Positions 20,224 to 31,804 of a DNA stretch of 64,000 nucleotides are shown piece after piece (within the stretch, counting starts at the first letter, position 1; each line of letters starts with the position of its first letter). The translations under genes were made by a program, and so were the position numbers. The stretch spans positions 75,952,575 to 76,016,574 of the forward strand of contig NC_063166.1 of NCBI RefSeq assembly GCF_023159225.1, in the 5' to 3' direction. The DNA is from Perognathus longimembris pacificus. Its lineage: Eukaryota > Chordata > Mammalia > Rodentia > Heteromyidae. Below the pieces are notes generated by a model that saw only the letters and a program-made list of their open reading frames with translations, was not told where the DNA came from and ran no database searches.

Positions 20224-20345
20224 TTTAACTTTTTAAAAAATAGTTATTGTAAAGGTGATATACAGAGGGGTTTCAGTTACATGAGTTAGGTAGTTAGTAC
20301 AGGGTTGTTTTTTTTTTTGAGCCATGTCTCCCCTTCCCTCATTTG
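20224..20345 (-). repeat. L1 3'-end fragment (lineage family)
   Basis: 'ttattgtaaaggtgatatac', 'agaggggtttcagttacatg' in reverse; same family as 47004-47410. Confidence 0.6.
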
Positions 20346-21059
20346 GTTTTCTGAGGAGAGAAGCAGGTTATGTATGGTGAGCAGGATGAAGAAGGAGGAG
20401 GCTGGTGGCCTATAGATATCCCTGACTACTTTATTATAAGGCATATGAAGATATACTAGTTGCCACATGAAAGTGCAAAGAACAATGCCAGTACACGGCA
20501 AGTGTTATCTAAGTGCCACTGCTGTTTCTGTTGCTGTCACTCCCACCACTGCCTTGCTTAAGAGAGCTGATTGTGGTGGCCTTGGTTACCACCCTTTCTG
20601 ATCTGTAGTTTCTTCATCTGAAAGGTGAGAATAATAAGAGCATCTTGTTAAATAGGCCGTGTAAATATATAGTCCTTGTAAATAAATGTATTCCAGTTAA
20701 TTACCATTAATGGCTATTTTCCAGAGGAATATTCTGGTTTAGTGAGACCACGCTTCTGGGGTTTTGGTGAAGAAGTCAGGCCAATTCCTTGTGTGATCTT
20801 TCATTCTGAGACTTCATTTTATTCACCCCTAGAGTCATTATTATTCATCAGCTTGGCAAATAAAGATTATAGCACAGTAAGCTTCATTTCCACTTGCAAA
20901 ATGTTTGTTTAAAAGGCATGAAAACAATTTTACTTTATATAGCTTGCCCATATATGTACTGGCGCTGAAATACTTATCAACCAAGTTGATAAAGGGAATA
21001 AAATAGTTTTCCCAAGGAGTCTTTGGCTAAGGATTGATGTTGGAAAAATTCTGTAGCAA
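20346..21059. other. Intron segment, nothing recognised
   Basis: Includes a MIR-like phrase near 20580-20720 ('cttcatctgaaaggtgagaa'). No gene seen. Confidence 0.35.
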
Positions 21060-21300
21060 GGCTGGGTGCTGGTGGCTCACACCTGTAATCCTAGACACTT
21101 AAAAGGCTGAGATCTGAGAATCATGGTTCAAAGCCAGCCCATGCAGGAAAGTTCATGAGACTTATCTCCAATTAACCACAGAAAACCGGAAGTGGCACTG
21201 AGGCTTAAAGTGGTAGAGCACTACCCTTGAGCAAAAGAGCTCAGGGAAGCACCCAGGCCTGATTTCATGACTGACTCCCCCCACCCAAGAAAACCCCAAA
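21060..21300 (+). repeat. SINE-B
   Basis: 'gctgggtgctggtggctcac' ... 'cttatctccaattaaccaca' ... 'ggaagtggcactgaggctta' ... 'cctgatttcatgactgac'. Confidence 0.85.
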
Positions 21301-22040
21301 ACTTTCTGTAGCAGTATTTGTTTTTACCATTTTTGAATTGTAATAATATCTTTGTGTACATTTTTAAAAAACAATTTGTCAACTCCTAAGTAAAGATAGC
21401 TTCTGTTATCCCTAGATTGCACAGCCACTTTCCTAAAGCTCTAATTTCTCTAGAAAAGTCAATCTTCATTTTTAAATGGAGATTAAGTTTTAAATATTTT
21501 GCCTTTTCCTCAATAATGCCAAAAATTCTAAATATGCATGACATTCACCAAATCACACAGAGACTTATCTGTCTGAGATAAGAACTGGATGCTGTGGGAA
21601 GAGAAATGGAATATCCCTGATGGTTCTAATAAATTTCCGCAGTGTTTGTTTTGACAGGAGCATCATCTGTCATGTCCCTTGGGTATAAGAGTTACATAAA
21701 CATGGGTCAAAAAGCCAGTGCTGTAGACTTAAATTCTCAGGACATTTTAAAACTGTCTTTTAAAACTATCACTTGCCATTTATGTTTGACTTTTTAGAAG
21801 CTTCATTTTTGTTGTTTCATATAGTAAAAAATGGCCATCTAGCAGTTGTGATTTCTAATATCTTATGCTTTTAGGTACTTCATTCAAACAATCTCTCTCT
21901 ATATATATCTCCAAATAACAAAAATAATACAAGGTATGCTTTTAACTCCAAAAGAGCAGTGTACTGATGCTACCATTTGACCCAGTAACATATGAACTCT
22001 TATTTTCTTTTCCCATAACATCTTCTATTTAACTGTTTAA
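21301..22040. other. Intron segment, nothing recognised
   Basis: AT-rich single-copy-looking DNA; no gene, RNA or clear repeat. Confidence 0.4.
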
Positions 22041-22260
22041 TGTCTGTATTGCTCTCTGCTTTGTGTCTAGTGCCTAGGACAGACATGGCCTATCGTAGGC
22101 TCTGATGGTCAAGCAGTACATACTTCCTGAATGACTGAATTTAGTGGATGAGGAACTGAGTAGCAAAGTGATTTGGTCCTGTTTCTGTGGTCACACAGGT
22201 GCTGAATAGTACAGCCATAAGAGTCCCAAGTTGGAGTTGAATTTGGCTTGTTAGAAAACA
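22041..22260 (+). repeat. L2/MIR relic
   Basis: 'tgtgtctagtgcctaggaca' ... 'cttcctgaatgactgaat' resembles an L2 3' end; 'gatgaggaactgagtagcaa' and 'ggtcacacaggtgctgaata' resemble a MIR core. Confidence 0.45.
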
Positions 22261-22477
22261 AAGACTGTGACAGTGACAGGGAGAGTAGCATGGTTTCAAA
22301 CTAGAGACTGTCAAAGCCTGGGTTACATCAGGCTTTGAATGCCTTGACAAGGAGTATGATATCTTTCTAAACACCATGGCCGTGATTGTCCAGTTGTAAG
22401 AAAAGGAAGTCCCTCTTAGGCCATGGAGTTCTCTAGTGGTGCTGGTTCCAAAGTCTCAGTCTACAATGATTATTATT

Positions 22478-22667
22478 ATTTTTTTTTTGCCAGTCCTGGG
22501 GCTTGAACTCAGGCCCTGAGTACTGTCCCTGGCTTCTTTTTGCACAAGGCTAGCACTCTACCACTTGAGCCACAGTGCCACTTCCAGCTTTGTGTATTTG
22601 GTGCTGCTGAATCAAACCCGGGGCTTCATGTATACGAGGCAAGCAATTTGCCATATTCCCAGCCCTA
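22478..22667 (-). repeat. SINE-A, reverse, shortened
   Basis: 'gccagtcctggggcttgaac' ... 'cacaaggctagcactctacc' ... 'gcttcatgtatacgaggcaa' ... 'catattcccagccc'; some internal bases lost. Confidence 0.85.
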
Positions 22668-22711
22668 CAATGATTATTTTCCTTTTTTGTCCTCCATATA
22701 TATTCATTTCC

Positions 22712-22796
22712 TCATTTTGTTGTGCTGAGTGTATAGAACCCAGGGTTTTACAGATGTTGGGTAAGCATTGCACTGCCATACTATATCCACAGCCAC
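22712..22796 (-). repeat. ID SINE, reverse
   Basis: 'ttgtgctgagtgtatagaac', 'ttgggtaagcattgcactgc', 'ctatatccacagcc'. Confidence 0.6.
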
Positions 22797-23160
22797 TATA
22801 TACATGTCTTGTGGAGACCATCTTGGTAAAAGGACTCTGTCCCTGTCACATTTAGAATGTCACCCATTTATCACCTCACATTGGCCCTTCAGGTAGAGAA
22901 TGTAGGCAGATTTATGGGTTTACCTGGAGGACAAAGAGGACACGGCACATATTTGTGCTTAAGGTATGGTCAGAAGGTGGCTCCCATATCACTTCTTCAG
23001 TGTACCCTGGCCTGTGATGATCGTGCAGCATATCTTTCTTGAATTACATTGGGACCACCCTTGACATTGTTAGCACAGAACATAATATCAATTCAACTAC
23101 CAATTGAAGTACTCCACTGGGGACAAAGCCTTTAGGTCAGTGGCATTAAAAAAAGCAGCT

Positions 23161-23380
23161 GGGGGCTGGGGATGTAGCCTAGTGGCAAGAGTGCCTGCCT
23201 CGGATACACGAGGCCCTAGGTTCGATTCCCCAGCACCACATATACAGAAAACGGCCAGAAGCGGCGCTGTGGCTCAAGTGGCAGAGTGCTAGCCTTGAGC
23301 AGGAAGAAGCCAGGGACGGTGCTCCGGCCCTGAGTCCAAGGCCCAGGACTGGCCAAAAAAAAACAAAAACAAAACAAAAC
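23161..23380 (+). mobile_element. SINE-A, young subfamily, with target duplication
   Basis: Full-length copy with 'aaaaaagcagctggg' on both sides (about 23149-23163 and 23381-23395). Carries the young-subfamily states 'tgcctcggatacac', 'ccctaggttcg' and 'agaagcggcgctg', with CpGs retained. Confidence 0.95.
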
Positions 23381-23388
23381 AAAAAAGC

Positions 23389-23820
23389 AGCTGGGTATGA
23401 CACTACACACCTATACTCCTAACACTTGGTGTTAGGAAAATGAAGGAGAAAGGAAGGAAATGGCTGGACTTGATCTTCCACAGGCAAGGACTGTTTATTG
23501 AGATAGAGCATTGAGGGACACAGCCTTCCTGTGGGCTTGGAGACTCCGAAGAACTGGGACAGGAGTTGGGTTTTTATGAGGTCCGAGCAAGGAGGCAGAG
23601 GTTAATGAAGGCGCCAATAGGTCAAGGGAGGTGGGATTTTTGTTTGGGCCCACAATGGAATGTTTACAGCCAGGCCTAGATAGATCACCCTGCGTCATCA
23701 GGCAGTCTGCACCTATCTTTGGTGTCTTGCTGGCATCTATATGCACCTGGGAAAAACAGGAGGATTGATCACAAGTTCAGAGTGAGCCTGGATTGCATAG
23801 CAAGACTCTGTCTCCAAACA
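23389..23820 (+). repeat. B1 SINE split by an LTR
   Basis: B1 left part at 23389-23429 ('ctatactcctaacacttgg') and right part at about 23759-23820 ('ggaggattgatcacaagttc' ... 'agactctgtctcc') flank an LTR. Confidence 0.65.
23430..23758 (-). mobile_element. Solo LTR inserted in a B1
   Basis: About 330 bp with TG...CA ends. In reverse it has TCATAAAAACCC (TATA-like, plus-strand near 23568-23579) and CTCAATAAACAGTCC (poly(A) signal; plus-strand TTTATTGAG near 23492). No internal genes. Confidence 0.6.
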
Positions 23821-23849
23821 AAACAGAACAAACGAGCAAAAAAAACAGG

Positions 23850-23932
23850 GCAAGAGATTGGGAATGTGGCTCAGTGGTAGAGTGCTATTCTAGCATATGT
23901 GAGGCCTTGGGTTCAATTGCTACTAATAAGTC
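23850..23932 (+). repeat. ID SINE
   Basis: 'gggaatgtggctcagtggta', 'gtgaggccttgggttcaatt'. Confidence 0.7.
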
Positions 23933-24432
23933 CTTCAGAGGGAAAATTTAACAGCTTTAGCTCAGAGAAGATTTCATCACACATCTTTTTTGAGAAGCTG
24001 TGAAAAGCCTAGGAAAATATATAACAAAGAAGGGCGTAGTTCTTGTGCTATGAATTTAAATACTATTTTTGGAGATATCTACAAATTGAAAACTAAGCAA
24101 CTGAGGCAGTCGTGTTAAGTTCCAGGGAGAAAGACTCAGAGGAGGATAGCCAATTGATGGCTGGGTGTGGCAAGGCTCACAGAGGAACTGATGATGCTTG
24201 ACCAGCATCCAGAAGAATGAATAAGAATTAGGAGGAGATAGGAGAACAGGTGTTCTGGTGAGATGGGGAAAGAAGGCAGGAGCTGTCTTAAGGGAAAAGA
24301 AATCACTTTAGAGTTAGTTGTCAGAGGCATTGCAAAGGTCTGTCTGAAGTGCTTTCAGAGGACAACAGGGACTGATGAAGAAAACAGTGCATAAATGGCT
24401 TAGCCAACAGTTCCCAGTGGTTTTCTGGTTTT

Positions 24433-24665
24433 GTTTTGTTTTGTTTTTGGTCCTGGGGCCTGAACCCTGTGCTCTGATGCTGTCCCTGAGCTCTTTGCTG
24501 TCCATGAGCTCTTTAGTTCAAGGCTAGTGCTCTACTGGTTTTCTGATGGTTAATTGGAGATAAGAGTCACACAGACTTTCCTGCCCGGGCTGGCTTTGAA
24601 TTATGATTCTCAGATCTCAGTCTCATGAGCAGCTAGGATTATAGGTATGAGCCACCAGCGCCCGG
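24433..24665 (-). repeat. SINE-B, reverse
   Basis: 'ggtcctggggcctgaaccct' ... 'ttttctgatggttaattgga' ... 'gagccaccagcgcccggcc'. The first half contains a duplicated 'ctgtccctgagctcttt'-like segment. Confidence 0.85.
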
Positions 24666-24829
24666 CCAATTCCCAATGTTTTTGCATGTCCAAATAACTC
24701 AGAATGGAAAGATGGTCAGGTGTACCATGAATATTTCCTGAGGTATGACGACAATAGCTGGGACTTCAGTAGAGCCTTGTCTCCCAGGCTGTGGTCTAAA
24801 CAGCTTCCATTCAGTAACTCATTGAATCC

Positions 24830-24935
24830 TCCTAACGCTCTATGAAGTAGGTGCTATTATTATCCTTAAATTGCAGATAGGGAAACTGAGGCATGAGGAG
24901 GAACAATAAGGTATATAAAGCTGAAAATTCTTGAT
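24830..24935 (+). repeat. MIR relic
   Basis: 'gtgctattattatccttaaa' and 'gatagggaaactgaggcatg' are the MIR core. Confidence 0.5.
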
Positions 24936-24944
24936 TCAGTGCTC

Positions 24945-25142
24945 TTTTTTGCCAGTCCTGGGGCTTGAATTTAGGGCCTGAGCACTGCCACTGGCTTTTT
25001 TTTTTTTTTTCAAAGCTAGCACTCTGCCACTTGAGCCACAGTGCCACTTCTGGCTTTTTCTATATATGTGGTGCTGAGGAATTGAACCTAGGGCTTCATG
25101 TATACAAGGCAAGCACTTTACCACTAGGCCATATTCCCAGCC
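24945..25142 (-). repeat. SINE-A, reverse
   Basis: 'tgccagtcctggggcttgaa' ... 'gccacttctggctttttcta' ... 'gccatattcccagcccc'. 'gctcaa' replaced by a T/C run. Confidence 0.85.
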
Positions 25143-25364
25143 CCAGTGCTCTTAACCTCCTCTATGACCACCCACTTAAATGAGGGTAGGATGGATTCTT
25201 CTCTCCCAGCTTTTTCCCTCATCCCTGGGTTTGATGTTCAGAACTGTAAGATATTAATGAATAAACGCATAAAAATAAAATACAATCTTCTTTGTACATT
25301 AGTGGTAGATGCATTCTTCTAAATTTATTTGTTCTAAAATTATGCACAAGTTTGGATTTTCTTT

Positions 25365-25605
25365 TTCGTTTTCTTTCTGTGCCAACACTGGGACTTGAAC
25401 TTGGTGTTGGGGCACTGTCTCTGAGCTTTTGTGCTCAAGGTTAGTGCTTTGTCACTTGACCTACAGCTCCACTTCTGGCTTTTTGTGGTTAGAGTCAAGA
25501 GTCTGTCAGACTTTTCTTGCCCAGGCTGGCTTTGAACCATGACCCTCACATCTCAGCCTCCTGAATAACTGAGATTACAGACATGAGCCACCAGTGCTCA
25601 GCTTG
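25365..25605 (-). repeat. SINE-B, reverse
   Basis: 'acactgggacttgaacttgg' ... 'gctggctttgaaccatgacc' ... 'catgagccaccagtgctcag'. Confidence 0.8.
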
Positions 25606-25613
25606 GGTTTTCT

Positions 25614-25795
25614 GTTTTCGTTCGTTCCTTCCTTCCTTCCTTCCTTCCTTCCTTCCTTCCTTCCTTCGTTCCTTCCTTCCTTCCTTCCTTCCTTCCTTCC
25701 TTCCTTCCTTCCTTCCTTCCTTCCCTCCTTCCCTCCTTCCCTCCTTCCCTCCTTCCTTCCCTCCTTCCTTCCTTCCCTCCTTCCTTCCTTCCTTT
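25614..25795 (+). repeat. (TTCC)n microsatellite, ~180 bp
   Basis: Almost pure TTCC units with two TTCG interruptions near 25620 and 25668 and interspersed CTCC units from about 25724. Open frames through it (PSFLPSFL and KEGRKEGR) are translations of the repeat. Confidence 0.98.
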
Positions 25796-25990
25796 GTGGT
25801 TCTGGGGATTGAATTCAGGGCTTTACCTGTTCTACTACTTGATCCATGCCCTCTTAGTCCTACTTTTAGTTTGTTTAATTTTGTTTCTATAGTCTTTCCC
25901 AATTTTGCCAGGCTGGCTTCAAACCATGATCTTCCTACCTCAGACTCCTAAGTAGCTAGGACCACAAGAATGCACCACTATACCTATCTG
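25796..25990 (-). repeat. ID + B1 SINE, reverse
   Basis: 'ttctggggattgaattcagg' (ID end) then 'gccaggctggcttcaaacca' and 'aagtagctaggaccacaaga' (B1). Its 3' tail side abuts the TTCC repeat. Confidence 0.65.
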
Positions 25991-26029
25991 CTTTATAACA
26001 TACTTTGAGTTAAATTTATCATATGTGTC

Positions 26030-26118
26030 TGAGGGTACATATAACCCCTGCAGTCTGTAATATTCAGAGTTCAAGGTTAGCCTGGGCTACATAGTGAGAA
26101 TGTGTCAAAAATAAAAAA
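26030..26118 (+). repeat. B1 fragment
   Basis: 'gagttcaaggttagcctggg', 'ctacatagtgagaatgtgtc', A-rich tail. Confidence 0.65.
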
Positions 26119-26119
26119 T

Positions 26120-26960
26120 AAAAGAATTCTAGGTAATTATAAAGAGGTTTTCACTTGCATAAGTTTTTGTTCTGTAAGATTGCCTCACAAGGTGCTGGCT
26201 GTTTAACATACCCCACTTAGTGGTCATGTCAAATATTGTGACAAGCAAGAAAGCCGTCCTCTCCTCCCACATTTCCAGAAAGCTAAGAGCACACTGTGCC
26301 TGTTGAGTGTCATTGAGGTAATGTGTCCCCCAGTGAGGGAGCTGTAAATTAATGTAAAAGAAAATGCATGCCTGTGTAATGACTCAGTGTTACTGAGTGA
26401 GGGCTTTTGTTATACCATTAAGTATGTTTTATGATTGTACATATATGTCAATTACTCAGTTATACTTCCACCGCCACTTTGTTCCAGAAAGGCTACTCTG
26501 CAGGCTTTGATTTAACCATTAAATGTGCTCCTCATGTACCTGAACCAACTGGGAAATTTGAGATATTCCGGTGATTTTCCACAGAATGGGACTTGAAGCA
26601 TCCTCAAGGCCCACAGCATTACATCTGCTGTTTCCCCTTTATCTTTGCCTGCTTTGCTATAGGCAATGAAGGATTTAATCCCAGGTTTATTCCAAATGTG
26701 TTACCCCCTGTACTCCACTGATCTCTTCACTTTTCAGTGTAGCTGTCTGTCTATTTGTCAAACCTGTCTCAGATGTCTTATTGTTCATGAACCTTCCACA
26801 GAGCCTTAAATCGTGATAAAAATCTAAACCCCCACAGCATACTCTTACTCATGGCAGTAGCTACTGACTGCTTTGTGTTTCATCTTCCACATACATTTCA
26901 GTTATAATCTCCCCGTTAACTCATGTGTGGCAAGCCTTGCTCAAGATTCTGGAAGTAGGT
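26120..26960. other. Intron segment, nothing recognised
   Basis: No repeat or exon recognised by eye; mid-GC content, possibly single-copy. Confidence 0.4.
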
Positions 26961-26961
26961 T

Positions 26962-27195
26962 TTTGTTTGGTCGGTCATGGGGCTTGAACTCTGGGCCTGA
27001 GCACTGACCCTGAGCTCTTCATCTCAAAGCTAGTGCTCTACCGCTTTAGCCACAGCATCACTTCCAGTTTTCTGGTGGTTAATTGGAGATAAGGGTCTCA
27101 TGGACCTTCCTGCCCAGGCTGGCTTTGAACCGTGATCCTCAGATCTCAGCCTCCTGAGTAGCTAGGATTACAGGCGTGAGCCACTGGTACCCGGT
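26962..27195 (-). repeat. SINE-B, reverse
   Basis: 'ggtcatggggcttgaactct' ... 'ttctggtggttaattggaga' ... 'ctaggattacaggcgtgagc'. Confidence 0.9.
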
Positions 27196-27374
27196 CTCCT
27201 AGGTAGTTTTATTTTCTTCTTTACTTTCCTAAAACTTAGAATAGGTTCTTTTCCCACATATCTCTATTGTGCCTGATACATTCATTGCCTTATGGGAGGT
27301 GATTCATACATCTGTCTGAATGTAGTTTGGATGGCAGGGAGAAAAGCAAGCATTTCTAAGACAGTATGAATTCA

Positions 27375-27575
27375 TATTCTGTCACTGGCACAGTGTAACC
27401 TTGGATAGTCACATCACTTCTATAAACTCCAGGTTTCTGTGTATAAAATCTTAAGAGTATCCATGTTAGGGGTTACTGTAAAGTATAAAGATGAGTTGTA
27501 TGATGTGCCTGGCACATTGTATTATGATCAGCACGTAATAGGTGCTCATGAAGTGGTGGTTATTGTAAGAGCGAC
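27375..27575 (+). repeat. MIR relic
   Basis: 'gtgtaaccttggatagtcac', 'gatgtgcctggcacattgta' and 'taggtgctcatgaagtggtg' follow MIR order. Confidence 0.6.
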
Positions 27576-27579
27576 TCAG

Positions 27580-28840
27580 TCATTCCTTTAGGTCACTTGA
27601 GTGAGCAGCTGGAACACTTAGGGTCTTAATTGTTTTAGAGGAAATGTTTACTTAGTCTTGGGGCCTCTCCAAGAAGAAACAGACCCTGGGGAAAGTCTGG
27701 TCCAAGGCTGATTAACTGTTCCGTTTTTAGAGTCAATGATCCGAGTCTGTGTTTTAGAACTACTTATATAATGTATACCACCTGTTATTTGTGTATTTTT
27801 AGTAGTGGGAGTCGGGTAATCCTAATCCTGTCTGTAAAAGAGCAAACTGTTTACCAGAAACAGAGCTTTTTCTTCACACTGACTCACTCTGACTCATCTT
27901 CCCATTTTCCTTCCCACCACCTCATAACAGCCTTGCAAGGGAGAGTTTTTAGGGAATTCAGTTGGCTTTTCTGTTGTTATTGTTTAACTTTCTGAAGTTG
28001 GTAACTTAAAGGTGTCACACCATTGATTTCATCTCTTGAAAAGCTAAAGTTATGCTACCCAGGAGTGGCCAGTCTAACTGATGCCATATAGTCCATCATC
28101 ACACATAGAACTCTGTCTAGACAAACCAATCCTGGTGGCTGAGAGGCCATCAAGTGCCAACAGTGTACACAGTACAGGTAAATACATTTTTCTCTTTGAA
28201 AATTGTTGTCATTCTAAATTCTGTTGAACCTGGACATTTCTTCTTCTGAGTTAAGAAACTCAAGTAGAGTTAGAATACGGTTGTTATGCCTTCACAGGTA
28301 GATTAGAAATGGCAGCCAGAATTCAGACAGCATCTTAGAGTGAAATCAGAGGGACTAATATTCATATCCCTTCATTTATCACTCATTAAACATGATCTGC
28401 TGGTCATGTGTGACCAGCACATGTGTGTTAGGTCTATGCTAGTGAATAATAAAACTTTGTGCCTGCTGTCAGGGTCCTTAGGATCTAAGGCATATTTCTG
28501 GAAATGTCAAGGCAACACCAAAGTGTCTTAGCCTGCATACGTGAGCATGTACTTTTGTGTGTGAATGAAGAAAAGAAGGAAGGCTTTCTAAGGAGGAAAA
28601 AGCACCCAAGCTAAGGCTGGTGGCTAAGTAGGAGTTAACTATGAGGAAGAGGTAGGGTAAGGTAGAGATGATTGAAGACTGACAAAGCCATGAATATGGT
28701 GGCCTTAGGATGGAGGAAGACCTGCTCCTGGAGGATGAAATAAGTGCCAGTGTGACCAAAGAATAAATTGAGGACAAGGTAGAAGTTAGTAGCTATCAGA
28801 TCAGGAAGAACATTGTAGACCAATGAATTCGTTAAACAAG
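27580..28840. other. Intron segment, no gene recognised
   Basis: About 1.2 kb of mostly non-repetitive sequence; L2/MIR remnants possible near 28400-28470. Confidence 0.35.
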
Positions 28841-28846
28841 AAATGT

Positions 28847-29275
28847 TAGCGAGGCATCATTGGCACATACCTGTAATCCTAGCTACTCAGGAGGCTAAGA
28901 TCTGAAGATCAGGATTTGAAGCCAATCTGGACAAGACAGTCCATTAGACTTTTAATGCTTGTCCTGGGAATTGAATTCTGGGCCTAGGCATTGTCCCGGA
29001 GCTTCTTTTGCTCAAGGTTAGCACTCTACCCCTTGAGCCACTTTCTGCTTTTTCTGAGTAGGTTACTGGAGATGAATCTCACAGACTTTCTTGCCCAGGC
29101 TGGCTTTGAACCATGACCCTCAGATCTTAGCTTCCTGAGTAGCTAGGATTATAGCCATGAACCACGGGTGCTTGGCTCCTGAGACTCTCATCTCTAGCCA
29201 GAAATAGAGGTGTGGTTCAAGTAGTAGAGCACAGCCTTGAGTGAAGGTCCAGTGCCCAGGCCCTCAGTAGAAGGC
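28847..29275 (+). repeat. SINE-B (plus) split by a reverse SINE-B
   Basis: Outer plus-strand copy occupies 28847-28950 ('cctgtaatcctagctactca') and 29178-29275 ('cctgagactctcatctctag'). The reverse copy fills 28951-29177. 'agact' appears at both junctions. The two copies form an interrupted inverted repeat. Confidence 0.8.
28951..29177 (-). mobile_element. SINE-B, reverse, nested
   Basis: 'cttgtcctgggaattgaatt' ... 'gagtaggttactggagatga' ... 'gaaccacgggtgcttggct', inserted in the outer SINE-B. Confidence 0.8.
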
Positions 29276-29384
29276 TCCCAGTAGAAGAGAAAAAGAAACA
29301 AATATCATTAACCCAAGTGAATTTTACGTAAGGAAAGCAATGTTCCTGATCAATACATATACCAACATCCTATCAGGAGTGAGA

Positions 29385-29490
29385 ATTTGGGGACTAGAGC
29401 TGTGGCTCAAGTGGTAGTCAAGTGGTACAGGGCCTCCAAGCAAGAGGCTCTGAGCTCAGTACCCAGTACTGCCCCCCCCCAAAAAAAAAG
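29385..29490 (+). repeat. ID-like / right-monomer SINE
   Basis: 'agagctgtggctcaagtggt' with a local duplication 'tcaagtggta', ending 'agtacccagtactgcc' and C/A tail. Confidence 0.65.
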
Positions 29491-29957
29491 AAAGAAAGAA
29501 AGAGGACTTTGAACTTTTTACAAAGAACAATTAGAAGGAGGAGACTAGGTGGTGATTCCAGGGTGGGTAGGGATTGTGAGTTTGAGAACAAATCAGGATC
29601 TTGGTTATTCTGCAATGTTTTGAGGACAAACAAACTTCTTGAAGTGCTCTATAGGATCTGCAGGTAGAACACAGTAGACTTTACAATAGTCTCTACAGAA
29701 ACTCCCTGGAAAGACTTCTAGGCTGCCTGTATTGGGGAGAAAATCATGGACACAGCATTTCTTACAACTTAATTGATGAAGCATAGGAAAATAATCTTGT
29801 TATTGATTTATTTTTTACTGCCTACAGTAAGTACATGAGACTTTTCCTTTTCTAAGAGTAGAGTATTAAAAATATTGTTGCAGTTGGGAGCTTTAGGGAT
29901 TTACTAAAGCTTAGTACATTTAAATGTTCTATTTTGATATCTGGATTTATTTTTATT

Positions 29958-30162
29958 TTTATTTTTTGGCCAGTCCTGGGCCTTGGACTCAGGGCCTGAG
30001 CACTGTCCCTGGCTTCCTTTTGCTCAAGGCTAGCACTCTACCACCTGAGCCACAGTGCCCCTTCTGGCCGTTTTCCATATATGTGGTGCTGGGGAATCGA
30101 ACCGAGAGCTTCATGTGTAGGAGGCAAGCGCTCTTGCCACTAGGCCATATTCCCAGCCCCTA
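29958..30162 (-). repeat. SINE-A, reverse
   Basis: 'ggccagtcctgggccttgga' ... 'tatatgtggtgctggggaat' ... 'gccatattcccagcccc'. Confidence 0.9.
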
Positions 30163-30166
30163 GATT

Positions 30167-30285
30167 TTTTTTTTTGATACAGGATTTTAATATGTAGCCC
30201 AAAATTGCCTTGAGTTCATCACCCTCCTGTCTTTGCCACTCAAGTAGTGCCATTATAGGCATATACCCTGCTAATATCTAGGTTT
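30167..30285 (-). repeat. B1, reverse
   Basis: Poly(T), 'aatatgtagcccaaaattgc', 'gtgccattataggcatatac'. Confidence 0.55.
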
Positions 30286-30459
30286 TTGATTATGCTTATT
30301 AGTAAATAAATGGAAATATTTATGGATAATGTTTCTAATTAGGAAATGTTTTAATTGCTATTAAAAATAACTAAGCAAACATAAGAATGCACTGAGAAAT
30401 ACAACTCCCTAATTTTCCTTTAAAAAAACTTTGAGGAACAGTGCTTAAAAATAATTTAC

Positions 30460-30850
30460 TGTTGCTAGGTGCTAGTGGCTTGTGAGATAAGGAGGCTGAG
30501 AATGGGAGGATTGCAGTTTGAAGCTAGTTCTAGCAGAAAAGTTCACAAGACCTTCTTCTCAACTCATAGCTGAAGGCAGGTGCAGTGTGGCATGTGTGCA
30601 TCATGCTGAACTATGTAGAGACTGAGACCGAGAGGATTATGGTACCAGACAGGTATGGGACAGAAAAGTCTGGGAGACACTGACTCCTTCTCAACCAAAA
30701 GAATCTTGACATGGTGGAAGTTTGTCATCCCAGCAACGAGGCAGATCACAGTCATGTACACACCTGGACAAGAAAGGAGACCCTACCTCAAAGTAGTAAG
30801 TGCAACAAGTACAGTGTTTTATCAACTATGAGGCCCCGAGTTTAAACTTC
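30460..30850 (+). repeat. Tandem B1-like monomers ending in an ID
   Basis: Two to three degenerate B1-like segments in series ('ctagtggcttgtgagataag', 'gtgtggcatgtgtgcatcat', 'catggtggaagtttgtcatc') and an ID-like end 'tatgaggccccgagtttaaa'. Confidence 0.5.
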
Positions 30851-30859
30851 AGTACAATA

Positions 30860-31525
30860 ACAATAATAATTTATTGCTAACACTTCAAAAAATATATTTA
30901 TAAGAAGTTTACTTACTTATCCAAAGTTTGCCAGTCTCCACAACCTTACAAATATTGTTGAACATACTGGCCTTAAATTAAATCAGTTTCCAAATTGCAT
31001 CATATCTTTCTGCATCTAAATTCAGATATACCATCTTGTTGGCTTTAGGCAAATTGTAGAGTAATTTAGGCCCACATGATTTAAGCTCACCCACAGTTCT
31101 TTCGTGATAATTGAGGATTTCCTCCGAGAAACATCCTGCTCATGCTCTGAAAGTTTCTTCATCTTGGTACTCCTACCCATTTGGTGAGTATGTGTGCAGA
31201 TTATCTTATTGTTTCTTGTGATTTTTTTTTCTAACAAGAAAATGCTTGTTGCATGCTAGAGTCATAGAACCCAAGATTTGCAAGGTATATGAGAGACTGG
31301 TTGTAATTATAAAATTTATTGATGAGTTATTACTGTGAGCAACCAAAGTATTGCTTAAAATATTTTTAATTTTTTTGCCCTTACTTTGCTGAATATATCT
31401 TAAGCTTATAGATATATATTTTGCTTATAAGTCTCAGCCAGGAAATGCCTTCTCCTATATGTGATGACTAAAATTTAGATATTTATTTGTTACAATAGCC
31501 ACAAAAATATCTTTTGGCTAATAGT
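30860..31525. other. Intron segment, nothing recognised
   Basis: AT-rich; no exon or clear repeat. Confidence 0.4.
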
Positions 31526-31527
31526 AT

Positions 31528-31804
31528 GGTTTTTTATTGCATAGGGTAGGAATTGAACCCCAACTCTTTTGTGTATTAGGCAAGTCCTATTGGGTTTCAC
31601 TGGGGCTTGAACTGAGGCCCTGGGTGCTGTCTCTGAGCTCTTTTTACTCAAGGCTAGTGCTTTACCACTTTGAGACACACTCCACTTCCGGTTTAATTGA
31701 AGTCTCACTGGGACTTTTCTGCCCAGGCTGGCTTCAAACTGCAATTCGTAGATTTCAGCCTCCGAAGTAGCTAGGATTATAGGCATGAGCCACTGGCACC
31801 TGGC
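31528..31804 (-). repeat. ID remnant plus SINE-B, reverse
   Basis: ID-like 'ggtaggaattgaaccccaac' to about 31585, then a SINE-B from 'ctggggcttgaactgaggcc' to 'catgagccactggcacctgg'. Confidence 0.75.

Noticed and set aside
25583..25951. PSFLPSFL and KEGRKEGR proteins (also at 54854-55382)
   Set aside because: They are direct translations of TTCC microsatellites.
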